Shown here one piece after another: positions 5,091 to 6,128 of a stretch of DNA of 6,128 nucleotides. This DNA comes from a bacterium (GTDB lineage Bacteria > Desulfobacterota > DSWW01), in contig JAUWSZ010000172.1 of NCBI GenBank assembly GCA_030609865.1, forward strand, positions 1 through 6,128, given 5' to 3'. Within the stretch, counting starts at the first letter, position 1; every line of letters begins with the position of its first letter. Below the pieces are notes generated by a model. The model was not told the DNA's origin. It saw only the letters and a list, made by a program, of their open reading frames with translations, and did not search any database. The position numbers and the translations under genes were made by a program.

Positions 5091-5936
5091 ATGAGTGTCT
5101 TTAAAGAAAAGGTTTGCATCGTAACCGGTGCGGCTTCCGGCATCGGCAAGGCTCTGGCCGAAGAACTGGCGCGAAGAGGGGCCAGGGTCGTCGCCACGGA
5201 TATCAACGAAGGGGCACTGCAATCTACGGTTGCCTCGATCAAGGCGGCAAGTCAGCCGGTGCGGGCCGAGAAGCAGGACGTTACCGACTACGAGGCCTTC
5301 AAAAAACTGATCGACGATACGGTGTCCAGGGAAGGCCGCCTCGACTATATCTTCAACAATGCCGGTATAGCCATCCTGGGCGAGGTGCGCGACGCGACTA
5401 TCGACCACTGGCGCAAGGTTCTGGACGTGAACTTGAACGGTGTCGTCTATGGCTCGGTCCTGGCCTATCAGCAAATGGTCAAGCAGGGCTCCGGGCACAT
5501 TGTGAATCTGGCATCAGTAGAAGGGTTGATGCCGTTTCCGTCAACCGTGTCTTACGTGACCAGCAAGTTCGCCGTGATGGGGCTTTCCGAAGGCATGTGG
5601 GTGGAGGGAAAAGATCTGGGCGTGAAGGTGAGTGTGGTGTGCCCCGGCTTTGTGAGCACCCCCATTTTTGATGTCAGCGACACCGTCGGCATCGAAAGAC
5701 ACAAATGGAAAGAATCACTATCCGCCTGGGAACGCTTTGCCATATCCCCCGAAGGATGTGCCCGGGTCATGCTCAAGGGGGTCGAGAAGAACAAGCCCAT
5801 CATCACGGTTACCTTCATGGCGAAGGTCATGTGGTGGCTGACGCGTATCAGCCCCACATTGGTCATGAACTTCGTCAGGAAGGATTTTAACAAGTGGCGG
5901 GACAAAGCTCGAAGTAGCGCCTGGCAAATCTGTTAA
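5091..5936 (+). CDS. Short-chain dehydrogenase/reductase (classical SDR), 281 aa
   Basis: This is an NAD(P)-dependent oxidoreductase with a Rossmann fold. Motifs seen: TGAASGIG (12-19) for the cofactor; Asp37 in VVATDINE at the end of the second strand, which favours NAD over NADP; NNAG (89-92); and catalytic Asn114, Ser142, Tyr155 and Lys159 (YVTSK). PGFVSTPI (185-192) follows. Length is above the 250 aa of FabG-like enzymes because of a C-terminal part (about 235-281) containing IITVTFMAKVMWWL and SPTLVMNFV, a hydrophobic tail that may form a lipophilic pocket or touch the membrane. In this cluster it could oxidise a 3-hydroxyacyl-CoA to the 3-keto form used by the thiolase, but SDRs act on many alcohols and this is inference. 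ATG 5091 is preferred to an in-frame TTG at 5076, which lies over the ribosome site. The 160-bp gap leaves open whether it shares the transcript. Confidence 0.93.
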   Translation: MSVFKEKVCIVTGAASGIGKALAEELARRGARVVATDINEGALQSTVASIKAASQPVRAEKQDVTDYEAFKKLIDDTVSREGRLDYIFNNAGIAILGEVRDATIDHWRKVLDVNLNGVVYGSVLAYQQMVKQGSGHIVNLASVEGLMPFPSTVSYVTSKFAVMGLSEGMWVEGKDLGVKVSVVCPGFVSTPIFDVSDTVGIERHKWKESLSAWERFAISPEGCARVMLKGVEKNKPIITVTFMAKVMWWLTRISPTLVMNFVRKDFNKWRDKARSSAWQIC

Positions 5937-6128
5937 GAAAAAGGTGCTTCGGCCGCTTTCTCATCCTCGCAATGCCCGCAATTTGTGTGACCGTATTTGT
6001 GTGCAGGTGTACTAAGCCGCTCGCTGCCCAGAGGATCCGCTCTCCCAACCACTGTCTTCCCCTGGTATCGCGTCCTCACAGACGAGTCTCACGTTCTTAC
6101 GATAGCTTGTCTCGATCGCGTGCATGAG
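5937..6128. other. Right-end stretch without a supported gene
   Basis: I see no complete gene, no clear terminator and no tRNA in the last 192 bases. Two frames are open to the edge. A plus-strand frame from about 5991 (containing PTTVFPWYRVLTDESHVLTI) has no ATG or GTG start. A minus-strand frame ends with TAG at 6012-6014 and could be the tail of a convergent gene. Neither can be judged from so few codons. AGAG-GATCCG-CTCT near 6030-6045 forms only a four-pair stem with no T-run. Confidence 0.3.

Noticed and set aside
5937..5970. Possible terminator after the SDR
   Set aside because: Only short interrupted pairing around TTCG can be drawn and there is no T-run after a G/C stem.
1..6128. 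CRISPR array, insertion sequence, tRNA or long direct repeats
   Set aside because: No repeated units, transposase motifs, terminal inverted repeats or tRNA-like cloverleaf were seen on either strand.

Overview
The window looks like a piece of chromosome from a strictly anaerobic bacterium of moderately high G+C. Desulfobacterota (sulfate-reducing or syntrophic 'deltaproteobacteria') are the best guess. The reasons are fatty-acid-oxidation-type genes next to two DUF2148 iron-sulfur proteins, a family mostly met in anaerobes, and a sigma-54-type promoter with a divergent gene upstream. This taxonomic call is inference; no rRNA or phylogenetic marker is present.

Layout. Positions 1-352 (minus strand) hold the first 117 codons of a gene that runs off the left edge; it looks helical with a possible winged-helix segment and is a candidate regulator. 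Positions 353-654 are a divergent control region. It contains, in order towards the plus-strand genes, a 36-bp interrupted dyad (436-471), an IHF-consensus site in an A/T-rich stretch (518-530) and a -24/-12 sigma-54 promoter (547-562). Five plus-strand genes follow: an acyl-CoA dehydrogenase (655-1908), an SCP-x-like thiolase (1941-3182), two unlike DUF2148 proteins (3267-4034 and 4076-4930) and a short-chain dehydrogenase (5091-5936). A hairpin followed by four T (3223-3244) separates the thiolase from the DUF2148 pair. A 160-bp gap separates the pair from the SDR. No gene is supported in 5937-6128.

How the genes may work together. The dehydrogenase, SDR and thiolase could supply three of the four beta-oxidation steps: alpha,beta-dehydrogenation, 3-hydroxyacyl oxidation and thiolysis. 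No hydratase, acyl-CoA ligase or electron-transfer flavoprotein gene is present here. The two DUF2148 proteins sit where an electron carrier or accessory partner might be expected. They differ in their cysteine spacing and in their C-termini, so they may form a heteromer or hold different clusters. The most unusual point is this tandem DUF2148 pair inside an acyl-CoA catabolic cluster with an apparently complete enhancer-dependent promoter. The substrate cannot be read from the sequence.
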